Shown: positions 7,783-14,443, counted from the first letter of the stretch. The stretch: 15,922 nt of DNA from Kiritimatiellota bacterium (GCA_008636095.1 VSJD01000130.1:1-15922); one strand, 5' to 3'. Numbers and translations are program-made. Notes: generated from the letters alone by a model not told the origin.

Positions 7783-7842
7783 CACCGAACGTCGCAGGTG
7801 ACGCTACTCAAACCAGAGCGTAACGGCGGTTTGAGTTAGCAT
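7783..7842 (-). repeat. Candidate attC site 4, end of the array
   Basis: On the minus strand the left arm ATGCTAAC (7842-7835) contains the TAA stop of the preceding gene and matches the complement of that unit's own 5' end (GTTACGAT at 9065-9058) at 6 of 8 positions. The right core is GTTCGGTG (7790-7783). The total of 60 bp equals the spacing in candidates 1 and 3. Inside, GCTA-A-CTCAAACC pairs with GGTTTGAGTAGC (12 bp with one bulged A, 7803-7840). This is the weakest of the four, because the fold is off-centre; a terminator without U-run is the alternative. Confidence 0.45.
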
Positions 7843-9029
7843 CCACCTGTCTTGTTCGACAGATCCTCCCCTACATGTACTGCATCGTAGAAACTTTCCT
7901 TATAGGCCGTATCCAGCATTGCAGCAATGTTCTCCGGAGGGACATTGCCCATGATGTTATGAACCTGGTTGAAGACAAAGCCGCTGTTCTTCTTGAATAT
8001 TCTCATCAGGTGACGCACGTGGTCGGTCACGGCACCGGGTGTCCCGGTCGCCAACACACGCTGGGTATCGCAGCCGCCACCCCAAAAACAGATGTCGTCA
8101 CCAAAGTCATCCTTTAACTTCTGCGGATCCATGTTGTTCGCTGAGATCTGCACGGGATTCAGCACATCGATCCCGGCATTAATCAGCATCGGTATCAGCT
8201 CCTTGATGGACCCGCAATTGTGCAGGAAGACCTTGATATCGCTGTTGGCGTGAACGAAGTCGCAGAATCGCTTGTAGTAGGGCATACAGAATTCTTCGAT
8301 GTACCTGGGGCTGCACATGGGGCCATTCTGCGTTCCCATGTCGTCGCCCATTGTCACCAGTTGTATGTACTGACCGGCAGAGTCAATCACCTTGCCCATA
8401 CGTTGTATGCTGTTGGTCACGGATTGCTCTCTAAGCTCATGCAATGCTTTCGGGTCGTCGCCAGCGAGTATAGCGTCGTCGATACTGCCTGCCCCATAAG
8501 AGGCGAAACCGAGACCATGGCTATATCCCACCAGGTTTGTGGCGTAGTCCGTTTCCTTGAAGATACGTTCGGCCTCCTGTGCATAAAGCGCGACACGATC
8601 TTCCTCCGTGCCGTTTCCCCAGTCCGACAACCAGGCACCATCGAAGAAATAGCCACCCGCCAGCATGCGCATTGAGGCATCGCCCTTACTGATACTCCAC
8701 TCGCCCGCTTCAGTTCGTTGCGGGTTGGCCTCAGCCGGGATAGTGAAAGTGAATTTGCCCCGAGGGTTCCATGAAGCCATGCCTGGAAAAGGCGGTTCCA
8801 GCAGAATGCAGTCGCAGTGGAAACGTTCCAGGATGTCCAGATCTACATAGGCAAGCCCCTGCACCATATCTGGAATCCATATTTTGTCGGTCGATAGCCC
8901 TAGATGTTCGCGCAGGTTCCAATAGGCGAACATAGAGATGCCTGTCGACATATGGCTCCCTAGGTCAATGGGCACCCGGTCAACGGGTTTATGGTTGATC
9001 GCGCGGATAACGCGTTCTCGCGATGTCAT
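7836..9029 (-). CDS. Uroporphyrinogen decarboxylase-family protein, probable corrinoid-type methyltransferase
   Basis: 397 residues from the ATG at 9029 (MTSRERVIRAINHKPVDRVP), the classical N-terminus of the UroD/MtaA family; AAGGA lies 4 nt upstream. An ATG at 9050 adds seven residues. The zinc-ligand pattern of methyltransferase members is visible: H277-x-C279 in FLHNCGS and C327 in GGGCDTQ (numbering from the longer start). Haem-pathway HemE lacks this pattern, so a role in methyl transfer to or from a corrinoid protein or thiol is more likely. No corrinoid protein is encoded in the window. It is last in the sulfatase-UroD-UroD run. In the integron reading it is cassette 4, with G|TTACGAT 36 nt before this start. 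Its methyl donor cannot be told from sequence. Confidence 0.88.
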   Translation of the reverse strand: MTSRERVIRAINHKPVDRVPIDLGSHMSTGISMFAYWNLREHLGLSTDKIWIPDMVQGLAYVDLDILERFHCDCILLEPPFPGMASWNPRGKFTFTIPAEANPQRTEAGEWSISKGDASMRMLAGGYFFDGAWLSDWGNGTEEDRVALYAQEAERIFKETDYATNLVGYSHGLGFASYGAGSIDDAILAGDDPKALHELREQSVTNSIQRMGKVIDSAGQYIQLVTMGDDMGTQNGPMCSPRYIEEFCMPYYKRFCDFVHANSDIKVFLHNCGSIKELIPMLINAGIDVLNPVQISANNMDPQKLKDDFGDDICFWGGGCDTQRVLATGTPGAVTDHVRHLMRIFKKNSGFVFNQVHNIMGNVPPENIAAMLDTAYKESFYDAVHVGEDLSNKTGGC

Positions 9030-9057
9030 GGTTTCCTTGTTCACTCGCATTCCCTTG

Positions 9058-9119
9058 ATCGTAACGCTGGCGTTCTCGCGCGCGGTTTACCGCGTCGCTG
9101 AGCAACGCTTTGTTGGAAA
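9058..9119 (-). repeat. Candidate attC site 3, between the two UroD-family genes
   Basis: On the minus strand: left arm TTTCCAAC (9119-9112) directly after the stop codon, then GCGTT-G-CTC pairing with GAGAACGC (8 bp with one bulged G), then the tip CGCGG-TAAA-CCGCG, then the right core GTTACGAT (9065-9058). The left arm matches the complement of its own unit's 5' end (GTTAAAAA at 10221-10214) at 6 of 8 positions. Length is 62 bp. The single extrahelical base and terminal stem are hallmarks of attC folding. Confidence 0.6.
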
Positions 9120-10196
9120 TCACCTGTAAGATTCCACTTCTTTCATTAACGTCGCTGCTTCGTGCTGTGTGGCGAACGACGTCATTATGTAGACTCCCTT
9201 TCCGCCGATCGCGTCCAGAAGCGGGAGGATTTCATCCCTGCTGGCACCAACGACCTGAACCGATTTCCCAGCGTCGAGAATCCTCTTGTACATTTCGAAC
9301 CAGCGGGGATTGCCTCCGCCTCCAATCCCTGCCTGCGGAGTCCACTCAATGGCATCAAGCCCCTCAATATCGAGAAGGCAATCCAGATGACAGATGGCCT
9401 GTGTGCCGTCGAGATGATACATGGAGTTGTCGAGCCATTGGCATTGTTCTGTCAGGCGGGGAGCAACGAAACGTTGGAACATGTCCGGCGAGAACATGGC
9501 GGAAGCGTCGCACTGAACCTTTGCTGTTTTGCCAGGTCCCCAGAGGCGGAACGCCCCGTACGCTGAACTGCCATCCGCAAGCTTGGTGATATCGTATATC
9601 CATTGGTAAGCCTCGAACCAGGCTTGATTGATCTCGGCGACTTTCTGCTCCACCCACTCGGGCCTCTCGATCATATTCATCAAAAGAGCCTGGGGTTCCC
9701 GCAGTGATGCCAGAATGTCCACATTCTCAACCAGATCGGGGATGCCAACCAGGTATTTGTCCCGGCTGAGTTCTGCACAAGTTTCCATGGTCGCCTTGGT
9801 TACCTGCCACCACTCAGCCGACTCTTCAAATTGAAATGGAGGCAACTCCTCCGGGTTTTCGCTGTCGCGAACACAGGGCTCGAACCATACGGTTTCCGGC
9901 GAGAACCTGGGTTCGCAGCCAAGGAAGAGGGCAAGTGATCCGGGACCGATGTCTGTGTCTGCCATCGGCAGGACATCTGCCGGAAACGATTGCTGTGCAA
10001 GACGATGGTGGTTTCGCCGGGCTCTTAGCTCAGCATCGACATAGATGGCGCGGACGGATGCCACGTCTGGCGGTGCGCTGGTGTGTTCGTGGGGGACATC
10101 GCTACTTGGTGCTCCCCACATCCCAATGACCAAGCCATTGTGATTCCACCAGTCTCGGAAATGCTGCTTGGTTTCTTCCCAGTTTGCTTTCCACAT
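9120..10196 (-). CDS. UroD/MetE-superfamily protein, divergent methyltransferase-like
   Basis: 358 residues from the ATG at 10196 (MWKANWEETKQHFRDWW). The frame extends to 10280 but would then overlap the sulfatase gene. This start leaves a 40-bp gap and is preceded by AGAGAAAG. The fold is inferred from GFRLWGP-like strands, the FSPDMFQRFVAPRL segment, YHLDG (H261-D263) and the AIEWTPQAG strand, all seen in UroD-like proteins common in PVC-group genomes. The HxC zinc motif of its neighbour is replaced by HLD, so metal use differs and catalysis is uncertain; it may be a partner subunit. It stands between the sulfatase and the second UroD-like gene and forms candidate cassette 3. Confidence 0.78.
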   Translation of the reverse strand: MWKANWEETKQHFRDWWNHNGLVIGMWGAPSSDVPHEHTSAPPDVASVRAIYVDAELRARRNHHRLAQQSFPADVLPMADTDIGPGSLALFLGCEPRFSPETVWFEPCVRDSENPEELPPFQFEESAEWWQVTKATMETCAELSRDKYLVGIPDLVENVDILASLREPQALLMNMIERPEWVEQKVAEINQAWFEAYQWIYDITKLADGSSAYGAFRLWGPGKTAKVQCDASAMFSPDMFQRFVAPRLTEQCQWLDNSMYHLDGTQAICHLDCLLDIEGLDAIEWTPQAGIGGGGNPRWFEMYKRILDAGKSVQVVGASRDEILPLLDAIGGKGVYIMTSFATQHEAATLMKEVESYR

Positions 10197-10213
10197 GGTC
10201 GTATCTTTCTCTA

Positions 10214-10294
10214 TTTTTAACGTTTCGGAGAGCTTCTCAGGAATCCGCGCTTTGCGCGGATTCCTTAGTAACTGCTCCATCCGGTTGTTCGGAG
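10214..10294 (-). repeat. Candidate attC site 2, overlapping the sulfatase 3' end
   Basis: On the minus strand: left arm CTCCGAAC (10294-10287), an exact 8/8 complement of the unit's own start GTTCGGAG (11651-11644). Then GGA-TG-GAGC pairs with GCTCTCC (7 bp, 2-nt bulge), then a 12-bp perfect terminal stem with AAA loop (10239-10265), and the right core GTTAAAAA (10221-10214). The sulfatase stop (10237-10239) lies inside, as usual for cassette genes. At 81 bp it is longer than the others, because of the long tip stem. Confidence 0.65.
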
Positions 10295-11631
10295 GTCCCC
10301 TCTTCCTTGCTCACGATCCTCGGTTCTGCTTCTCCGGCTTCCACCATCCGTCGTTTGAGCGTACGCGCCAGTTCCGCCCGTATCTCGCGGAGGCCTGGAT
10401 TGGTGACGAGGTTGTTCCGCTCATGCGGGTCCGATTCGAGATCGTAGAGAGAATCCTCAACATAGAGATCACTGGACGGGTCGCCTCCGGATTTGTCCGG
10501 CGCGCGAACGCTATACTTCCATCTCTGCGTTCGGGTGGCACGCCCACACTGGCTCTCACTGATCTGGAGGAAGACTTCTTCGGGCCACTCAGCGGTTTGG
10601 TCCGAAAGCAAGCGTTGCAGCGCATGCCCGCGCATGGTATCCGGGGGCGTGATGCCCGCCGCTGTCATAATGGTTGGAGGCAGATCGATCAGGCTTGTCA
10701 ATTCCCGTGGACATTTCCCACCTTTGAACCCCGGGCCGTTCATGACTAGAGGGATTCTGATACAGCCGTCGTGACAGGACCGTTTGTACTCGGAGTTACG
10801 CGTGCAGAAGTGCGAGCCGTGATCGCTGGTGTAAATCAGCAAGGTGTTGTCCTCCAGTCCCAGTTCCTGCAAGGTGTCGCGAATACGCCCGAGGTTCTCG
10901 TCCAGACTGTGAATACACCCAAGATAGTCAGCAAACTCCTCGCGCCAGTCACCCTCCGTTTCAACAAGGTCGCCCGGCACCACGAAATCCTTGAACTTCT
11001 CCTTCGACCCCTTCGGCCCCTCGTAGTGTCCATGGTCATTCTGATGGTGGGGCTCGATGTACGACAGGAAGAGGAAGAACGGTTTATCACCTGTGCGGGT
11101 GCGCAGATACTCAAGAGCCCAATCCGTCTGTGCATCTGCCCGATAACGCCCCTCTGGAAAGTCCCGTCGGTTTCCTTCCGTGTCAAACATGTGGCCATCA
11201 TAACTGTGCGAAGTGAACTCCAGGACATCTGCTGCCAGCCAGTAGTCGTAGCCGCCTCTTCGTTCACGGGGAACGGGCCTCGCCCTGAAATCGTCCGTAC
11301 CGTCTATTGGACCGAACGAGGCCAGATGCCACTTGCCGATGTAGGCCGTATCGTAGCCTTGCTCCGATAGGTGATGCGCGATGGTCTGCTCCTTCAAGGG
11401 GAGCATCCTGTTATTCATATGACACCCGACTTCTGTTGCATACTTCCCGGTCTGGATGCATGCCCGTGCAGGGCCGCAAACCGGTTGGCAGGTGAAGGCG
11501 TGCTCAAAGCGGACACCTTCCGCGGCCAGGCGATCGAGGTTGGGCGTGATCGCAAGTGATTGACCATAGCATCCGCAGGTGTCCCAGCGTTGCTGGTCGC
11601 TGAATATTAAAATGATGTTGGGTTGTTCCAT
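10237..11631 (-). CDS. Type I (formylglycine) sulfatase, no signal peptide
   Basis: 464 residues. The alkaline-phosphatase-fold sulfatase core is clear: PNIILIFSDQQRWDT with metal-binding D12/Q13, the maturation motif C52-GPAR followed by ACIQTGK (C-x-P-A-R; the Cys is expected to become formylglycine), YIGKWHLA, LSYIEPHHQND, YTSDHGSH with the other metal ligands, and the C-terminal SLYDLESDPHERNNL. The protein begins directly at the core without a signal peptide, so it should act in the cytoplasm, unlike most PVC-group glycan sulfatases. AGGA lies 6 nt before the ATG. The last residues (KESAQSADS) are encoded within a 12-bp inverted repeat. No maturase is in the window. The substrate is unknown; the two methyltransferase-like genes downstream suggest a small sulfated, methylated compound (inference). 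Confidence 0.93.
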   Translation of the reverse strand: MEQPNIILIFSDQQRWDTCGCYGQSLAITPNLDRLAAEGVRFEHAFTCQPVCGPARACIQTGKYATEVGCHMNNRMLPLKEQTIAHHLSEQGYDTAYIGKWHLASFGPIDGTDDFRARPVPRERRGGYDYWLAADVLEFTSHSYDGHMFDTEGNRRDFPEGRYRADAQTDWALEYLRTRTGDKPFFLFLSYIEPHHQNDHGHYEGPKGSKEKFKDFVVPGDLVETEGDWREEFADYLGCIHSLDENLGRIRDTLQELGLEDNTLLIYTSDHGSHFCTRNSEYKRSCHDGCIRIPLVMNGPGFKGGKCPRELTSLIDLPPTIMTAAGITPPDTMRGHALQRLLSDQTAEWPEEVFLQISESQCGRATRTQRWKYSVRAPDKSGGDPSSDLYVEDSLYDLESDPHERNNLVTNPGLREIRAELARTLKRRMVEAGEAEPRIVSKEEGTSEQPDGAVTKESAQSADS

Positions 11632-11643
11632 TGCCTTTCCTAT

Positions 11644-11704
11644 CTCCGAACGTTGCCGCTGACCGGCGCGCTTCAGCGTGTACGGTCCAGCGGCTGGTTA
11701 GAAG
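11644..11704 (-). repeat. Candidate attC site 1, before the sulfatase
   Basis: On the minus strand: left arm CTTCTAAC (11704-11697), then GCCGCTG-G-ACCG (11694-11683) pairing with CGGTCAGCGGC (11665-11655), i.e. 11 bp with one bulged G (11687), a 17-nt loop, then the right core GTTCGGAG (11651-11644). The left arm matches the complement of the first unit's 5' end (GTTCGAAG at 12087-12080) at 7 of 8 positions. The stop of the 47-aa gene (11673-11675) is inside. This is the most attC-like of the four, close in look to environmental attC sites beginning TCTAACMAG and ending AACGTT. Confidence 0.72.
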
Positions 11705-11816
11705 GTGTATTTCGTGTTAATTTTGGTTTTCTCATAGAGTCAAGTATGACGAGGCTTATTACAAATATGATGACTGAAAAACCCAAAAACATGAAAGCAG
11801 TTTTTTCTCTTGTCAT
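11673..11816 (-). CDS. 47-residue single-pass membrane peptide
   Basis: The ATG at 11816 overlaps the stop of the lipoprotein gene (ATGA), a mark of translational coupling. The product starts MTREKTAFMFLGFSVIIFVI and has one hydrophobic helix at about residues 7-25, followed by a short basic tail (DSMRKPKLTRN) and the end NQPLDRTR. With a lipoprotein just upstream, the pair could form a small envelope complex. The final codons and stop lie inside the candidate attC site, as often seen for cassette genes, so the end of the protein may not be under selection. No homologue is recognised; its reality rests on the overlap and the membrane segment. Confidence 0.55.
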   Translation of the reverse strand: MTREKTAFMFLGFSVIIFVISLVILDSMRKPKLTRNTPSNQPLDRTR

Positions 11817-12067
11817 GCTGTAGGCATCGTTAACCGCAGCTTCATATATTTTTGCAATTCTCTCTGGATATTGTGAGAGTTCTTTTCGGGAGGGGTAGAC
11901 GGTGTTGTTTTGACAGAGTTTAAATCAGCATGTCGGGCTATACTATATGCTTTCAGCCGTACTTCACGCATTACAAAACCACAACTACTCATAACACCCA
12001 TGATTGAAATCACAAATATAAGGACCAAAAGAGCTTTGATGATTCTCGTGCTGAAAGTAAAAAACAT
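11813..12067 (-). CDS. Small predicted lipoprotein
   Basis: 84 residues with a strong Shine-Dalgarno (AAGGAGG, 8 nt before the ATG at 12067). The N-terminus is a type II signal: basic TRIIK, hydrophobic ALLVLIFVISIMGV, then the lipobox-like MSSC with Cys at residue 29, so the mature protein would have about 56 residues. The mature part is hydrophilic, with PSTPPEKNSHNIQRELQKYM, and no domain is recognised. Base composition is clearly more AT-rich than the neighbouring genes, which suggests separate origin. It is the first gene of the run ending in the UroD-family genes. A promoter lies upstream at 12143-12171. In the integron reading it is the first cassette together with the overlapping 47-aa gene. 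Confidence 0.75.
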   Translation of the reverse strand: MFFTFSTRIIKALLVLIFVISIMGVMSSCGFVMREVRLKAYSIARHADLNSVKTTPSTPPEKNSHNIQRELQKYMKLRLTMPTA

Positions 12068-12079
12068 TTTCTTTCCCTC

Positions 12080-12087
12080 CTTCGAAC
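12080..12087 (-). other. Candidate attI/first-cassette junction
   Basis: On the minus strand GTTCGAAG begins 20 nt before the lipoprotein ATG. The sulfatase has GTTCGGAG exactly 20 nt before its ATG. In an integron the insertion point lies between the G and TT of such a core, so the recombination platform (attI) would end here, with about 235 bp between it and the divergent integrase-like start. No attI direct repeats could be recognised. Confidence 0.45.
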
Positions 12088-12142
12088 AGGTTAAATATTG
12101 AGCCTACTTCGCGCAGAGGACAATCCCCTACGCAACGAAGAG

Positions 12143-12171
12143 ATGCTATGGACGCGCGCGTCAACAGTCAA
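12143..12171 (-). promoter_or_regulatory. Candidate cassette promoter (Pc-like)
   Basis: On the minus strand TTGACT (12171-12166, 5/6), a 17-bp spacer, and TAGCAT (12148-12143, 4/6). It points into the lipoprotein and the downstream run, with a leader of about 69 nt, and lies between the integrase-like gene and the first unit, where integron Pc promoters are found. Confidence 0.5.
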
Positions 12172-12286
12172 GGGTCTAAATGCTTGCATATCAGCCATAT
12201 TTCAACACGCCATGTTTTGCGCTGGCCGCAAAAGTAGGCTTTGTGCTAAATGTTAAAGCCTGACTTATGCAGATGCGATTTGACGA

Positions 12287-12292
12287 TATAAT
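12287..12292 (+). promoter_or_regulatory. -10 element for the integrase-like gene
   Basis: A perfect TATAAT 30 bp before the ATG at 12323. No good -35 hexamer is present at 16-18 bp, so the promoter may be weak or activator-dependent. No LexA-type CTGT-N8-ACAG box was seen. Confidence 0.4.
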
Positions 12293-12322
12293 TTCCCGCA
12301 TAAAACCTACCTCGGGGAAAAC

Positions 12323-12793
12323 ATGGACAACGCACCGATCTGTTTTGATGACTGGGAGCATGCCTTGAGGACGTCTGTGCCTGCGGATCGGCGCCACGCC
12401 TATCGCGAAGCCATTGTAAAATTCAGATACTGGCTTCGGAAGACCGGTAAATTGCCGGACGCCGAGACGTTCAGGGAGCATTTGGAGTGGAAGAAGTCCT
12501 ATCTGGTTCCAGACCGATTCGAAATACGGCGTGAGGCGTTGCGATGGTATTACCAAGAGGGCAATTTGCGGATAAAAGCGGCAGTGCAAGAGAAGTCGCC
12601 GCCATTGCCGACAACAAGGACTACTTGTGAACCGATCATTCGTCCCGAACAAATCCAACCACTCCGGCCAGAGCCGAAAACGGATCAAGGGGCGCCCTGT
12701 TCGTCGCTCCACGTACTGCTGTCCTTTATCTCCAGCCTGTTGTCTGCCCTCGGACTTATCCCACCGACTTGTCCACCGAAGCTCCTTGAGTAA
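12323..12793 (+). CDS. N-terminal fragment resembling an integron/tyrosine integrase
   Basis: 156 residues in frame, against about 320 or more for a full integrase. Residues 10-88 (from DWEHALRTSVPADRRHAYRE through FRYWLRKTGKLPDAETFREH to REALRWYYQEG) look like the helical SAM-like DNA-binding domain preceding the catalytic domain in integron-type integrases of PVC phyla. The EALRW(F/Y) motif and the 'p..rr..Y...i..F..w' pattern are the basis. The catalytic R-HxxR-Y domain is missing in all frames downstream. After residue 90 the sequence is proline-rich and non-domain-like, and the last third (from about 12707) runs through CTGTTGT/CTGCCCT-like repeat DNA. The gene is divergent from the lipoprotein-sulfatase run, as intI is from its cassettes. 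It is probably a truncated remnant; a stand-alone DNA-binding protein is the alternative. Confidence 0.55.
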   Translation: MDNAPICFDDWEHALRTSVPADRRHAYREAIVKFRYWLRKTGKLPDAETFREHLEWKKSYLVPDRFEIRREALRWYYQEGNLRIKAAVQEKSPPLPTTRTTCEPIIRPEQIQPLRPEPKTDQGAPCSSLHVLLSFISSLLSALGLIPPTCPPKLLE

Positions 12794-12842
12794 AGGTGAA
12801 AGCGGGTTTGCGTAGAGGGAAGCACCATGGCGTAGGAGGGTC

Positions 12843-12881
12843 CGTCGTCCCGCCTTCGCCCTGCGGGCTACGGTGGGCAGG
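12843..12881. repeat. Dispersed structured repeat, copy C
   Basis: CCCGCC (12849 onwards), TTC, GCCC, TGC, GGGC, TAC, GGTGGG: two nested stems (GCCC/GGGC inside CCCGCC/GGTGGG with one G-T pair) followed by CAGGCCGTCT. It lies between the integrase-like fragment and the 3' end of the D-aminoacylase gene. Related sequences are at 539-612 and, inverted, at 4648-4730. It could act as a bidirectional 3'-end structure. Confidence 0.6.
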
Positions 12882-12886
12882 CCGTC

Positions 12887-14437
12887 TTACAGAATCCGCC
12901 CCGCCCGCCGATCAGTCAAACCGTTCTGGTCAAGGGTAAGAACACCGTTCACCATCACACATTCGATCCCCTGCGCGAGAGCGTGGGGGGCGGCAAATGT
13001 GGCGACATCGGTTACGGTGTTGGGGTCGAAAACGACCAGGTCGGCATAAGCACCCACCACCACCCTGCCCCGCCCCTTGAGCCGAAAATGGTCCGCCGGC
13101 AGACTGGTCATTTTCCGGATCGCCTCCGGTAATGCCACGGTTTTGCCATCCAGCGCCGCGCGCAGAAACCTTGGAAAAGCGCCATAGGCGCGCGGATGCG
13201 GAAAATCCCGGCTCAGCGGCCCCTGGAGCGCGCGCAGGGAAGCGTCGGACCCTAACATGACAAACGGCTCGGCCAAAATTTTCCACATGTTCTCTTCACT
13301 CATGCCGAAGAAAAAAGCGCTGGTTTTCAGCGCATCGCTTTCCATGAGCCGTAAGGCCGCCTCGATTGCGTCAACACCCAATGCCTGCGCAACTTCCGGC
13401 AAAGGCCGTCCGCGGAATGAAACCTCGGCCGTGGAGCCAATCACGACGCCTTTCCAGTCATCCGCCAGCCGGGATGCCGTCATGTCCTGCCGCAGGCGCG
13501 CGCGTTCTTCAGGATCGCGCAGGCGCCGCAGAACGGCGTCCCGCCCGCCGGCCTGGGCCCAGTCGGGCAAGATCACGTCCAAATCCGTGCCGCCGGCCGT
13601 ATAGGGATAGCGGTCGGCCGCCACGTCAAGCCCTGCCGCGCGCGCGCGGCGGATCAATTCCAGCGCCGCCTCCACTTTCGACCAGTTGTTGCGTCCTGAT
13701 GTTTTTAAATGGGAAATCTCAAGGCGCACGCCCGTCTGACGAGCAATGGCCAATGTTTCCTCGATCGCTTCCAGCAGATTTTTCCCTTCACTGCGCATGT
13801 GCGTGGTGTAAATTCCATCGCGCCGGGCGGCCACGCGCGCCAGGTCGGCAAATTCCCCGGGCGCAGCAAACAGGCCCGGCGGATAAATCAAGCCCGTACT
13901 GAACCCGCGCCCGCCCTCGTCCATGCTCTGTTCCAAGAGCCGTGCCATGGCGCGGCGTTCGTCGGCCGTCGCCGCTCGGGCTTGGTAGCCCATGACCCAC
14001 GCGCGCAGTTTTCCGTGGCCGATCAACAGCATGACGTTCGGCGCGGGGCGCGCCTGCTCCAGCAGGCGCCGGTAGTCAGCCACACTCCGCCACGCGCCGG
14101 GATAGGTTTGGTCGCGCCAGTCGGATGGCAGCCAGGCGGCATCCGCCAACGGCGCCGCACTGGCGCCGCAATTGCCGACGATTTCAGTCGTAATACCCTG
14201 AAAAAGCTTGCTCGGCGCCGAAGGCTCGATCAGGAGATAGGCATCGGAATGGGAATGGGCATCAATAAACCCGGGTGCGACACACCTACCCGCCGCGTCA
14301 ATCACGGCGGCGGCCTCGGCGGGACCCAAGTCGCCGATGACCGCAATGCGTTCGCCCGCGATGCCGACATCGGCCCGTACGGGATCGGCGCCCGTGCCAT
14401 CCAATACCTGCCCGCCGATGATCTTGTAATCCAGCAT
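12887..14437 (-). CDS. N-acyl-D-amino-acid deacylase (D-aminoacylase family amidohydrolase)
   Basis: 516 residues. Family enzymes hydrolyse N-acyl-D-amino acids (or D-glutamate/aspartate derivatives) to free D-amino acids. Seen: the N-terminal beta-sandwich DYKIIGGQVLDGTGADPVRAD, metal motif FIDAHSHSD (H61, H63), GITTEIVGNCGASAAP with the family's metal-ligand Cys90, YTTHMRSEG and EISHLKTSG (further His ligands), PYTAGGTDL, and VMLGSDAS (catalytic Asp), then the closing sandwich GRVVVGAYADLVVFDPNTV. No signal peptide, so cytosolic. It begins 6 bp after the stop of the zinc-ribbon gene and has no obvious Shine-Dalgarno, which suggests coupling. Arg-rich, GC-rich codon use is higher than in the sulfatase region. 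Exact substrate is not predictable. Confidence 0.93.
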   Translation of the reverse strand: MLDYKIIGGQVLDGTGADPVRADVGIAGERIAVIGDLGPAEAAAVIDAAGRCVAPGFIDAHSHSDAYLLIEPSAPSKLFQGITTEIVGNCGASAAPLADAAWLPSDWRDQTYPGAWRSVADYRRLLEQARPAPNVMLLIGHGKLRAWVMGYQARAATADERRAMARLLEQSMDEGGRGFSTGLIYPPGLFAAPGEFADLARVAARRDGIYTTHMRSEGKNLLEAIEETLAIARQTGVRLEISHLKTSGRNNWSKVEAALELIRRARAAGLDVAADRYPYTAGGTDLDVILPDWAQAGGRDAVLRRLRDPEERARLRQDMTASRLADDWKGVVIGSTAEVSFRGRPLPEVAQALGVDAIEAALRLMESDALKTSAFFFGMSEENMWKILAEPFVMLGSDASLRALQGPLSRDFPHPRAYGAFPRFLRAALDGKTVALPEAIRKMTSLPADHFRLKGRGRVVVGAYADLVVFDPNTVTDVATFAAPHALAQGIECVMVNGVLTLDQNGLTDRRAGRIL

Positions 14438-14443
14438 ATTTGG

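Noticed and set aside
10239..10265. 12-bp perfect stem as a rho-independent terminator of the sulfatase gene
   Set aside because: No U-run follows on the minus strand (GAGAAGCTCTCC), and it fits better as the terminal stem of a candidate attC site.
12191..12712. 173-codon open frame on the minus strand opposite the integrase-like gene
   Set aside because: It has no recognisable domain, overlaps the better-supported plus-strand frame almost fully, and lacks a ribosome-binding site; it is a shadow frame.
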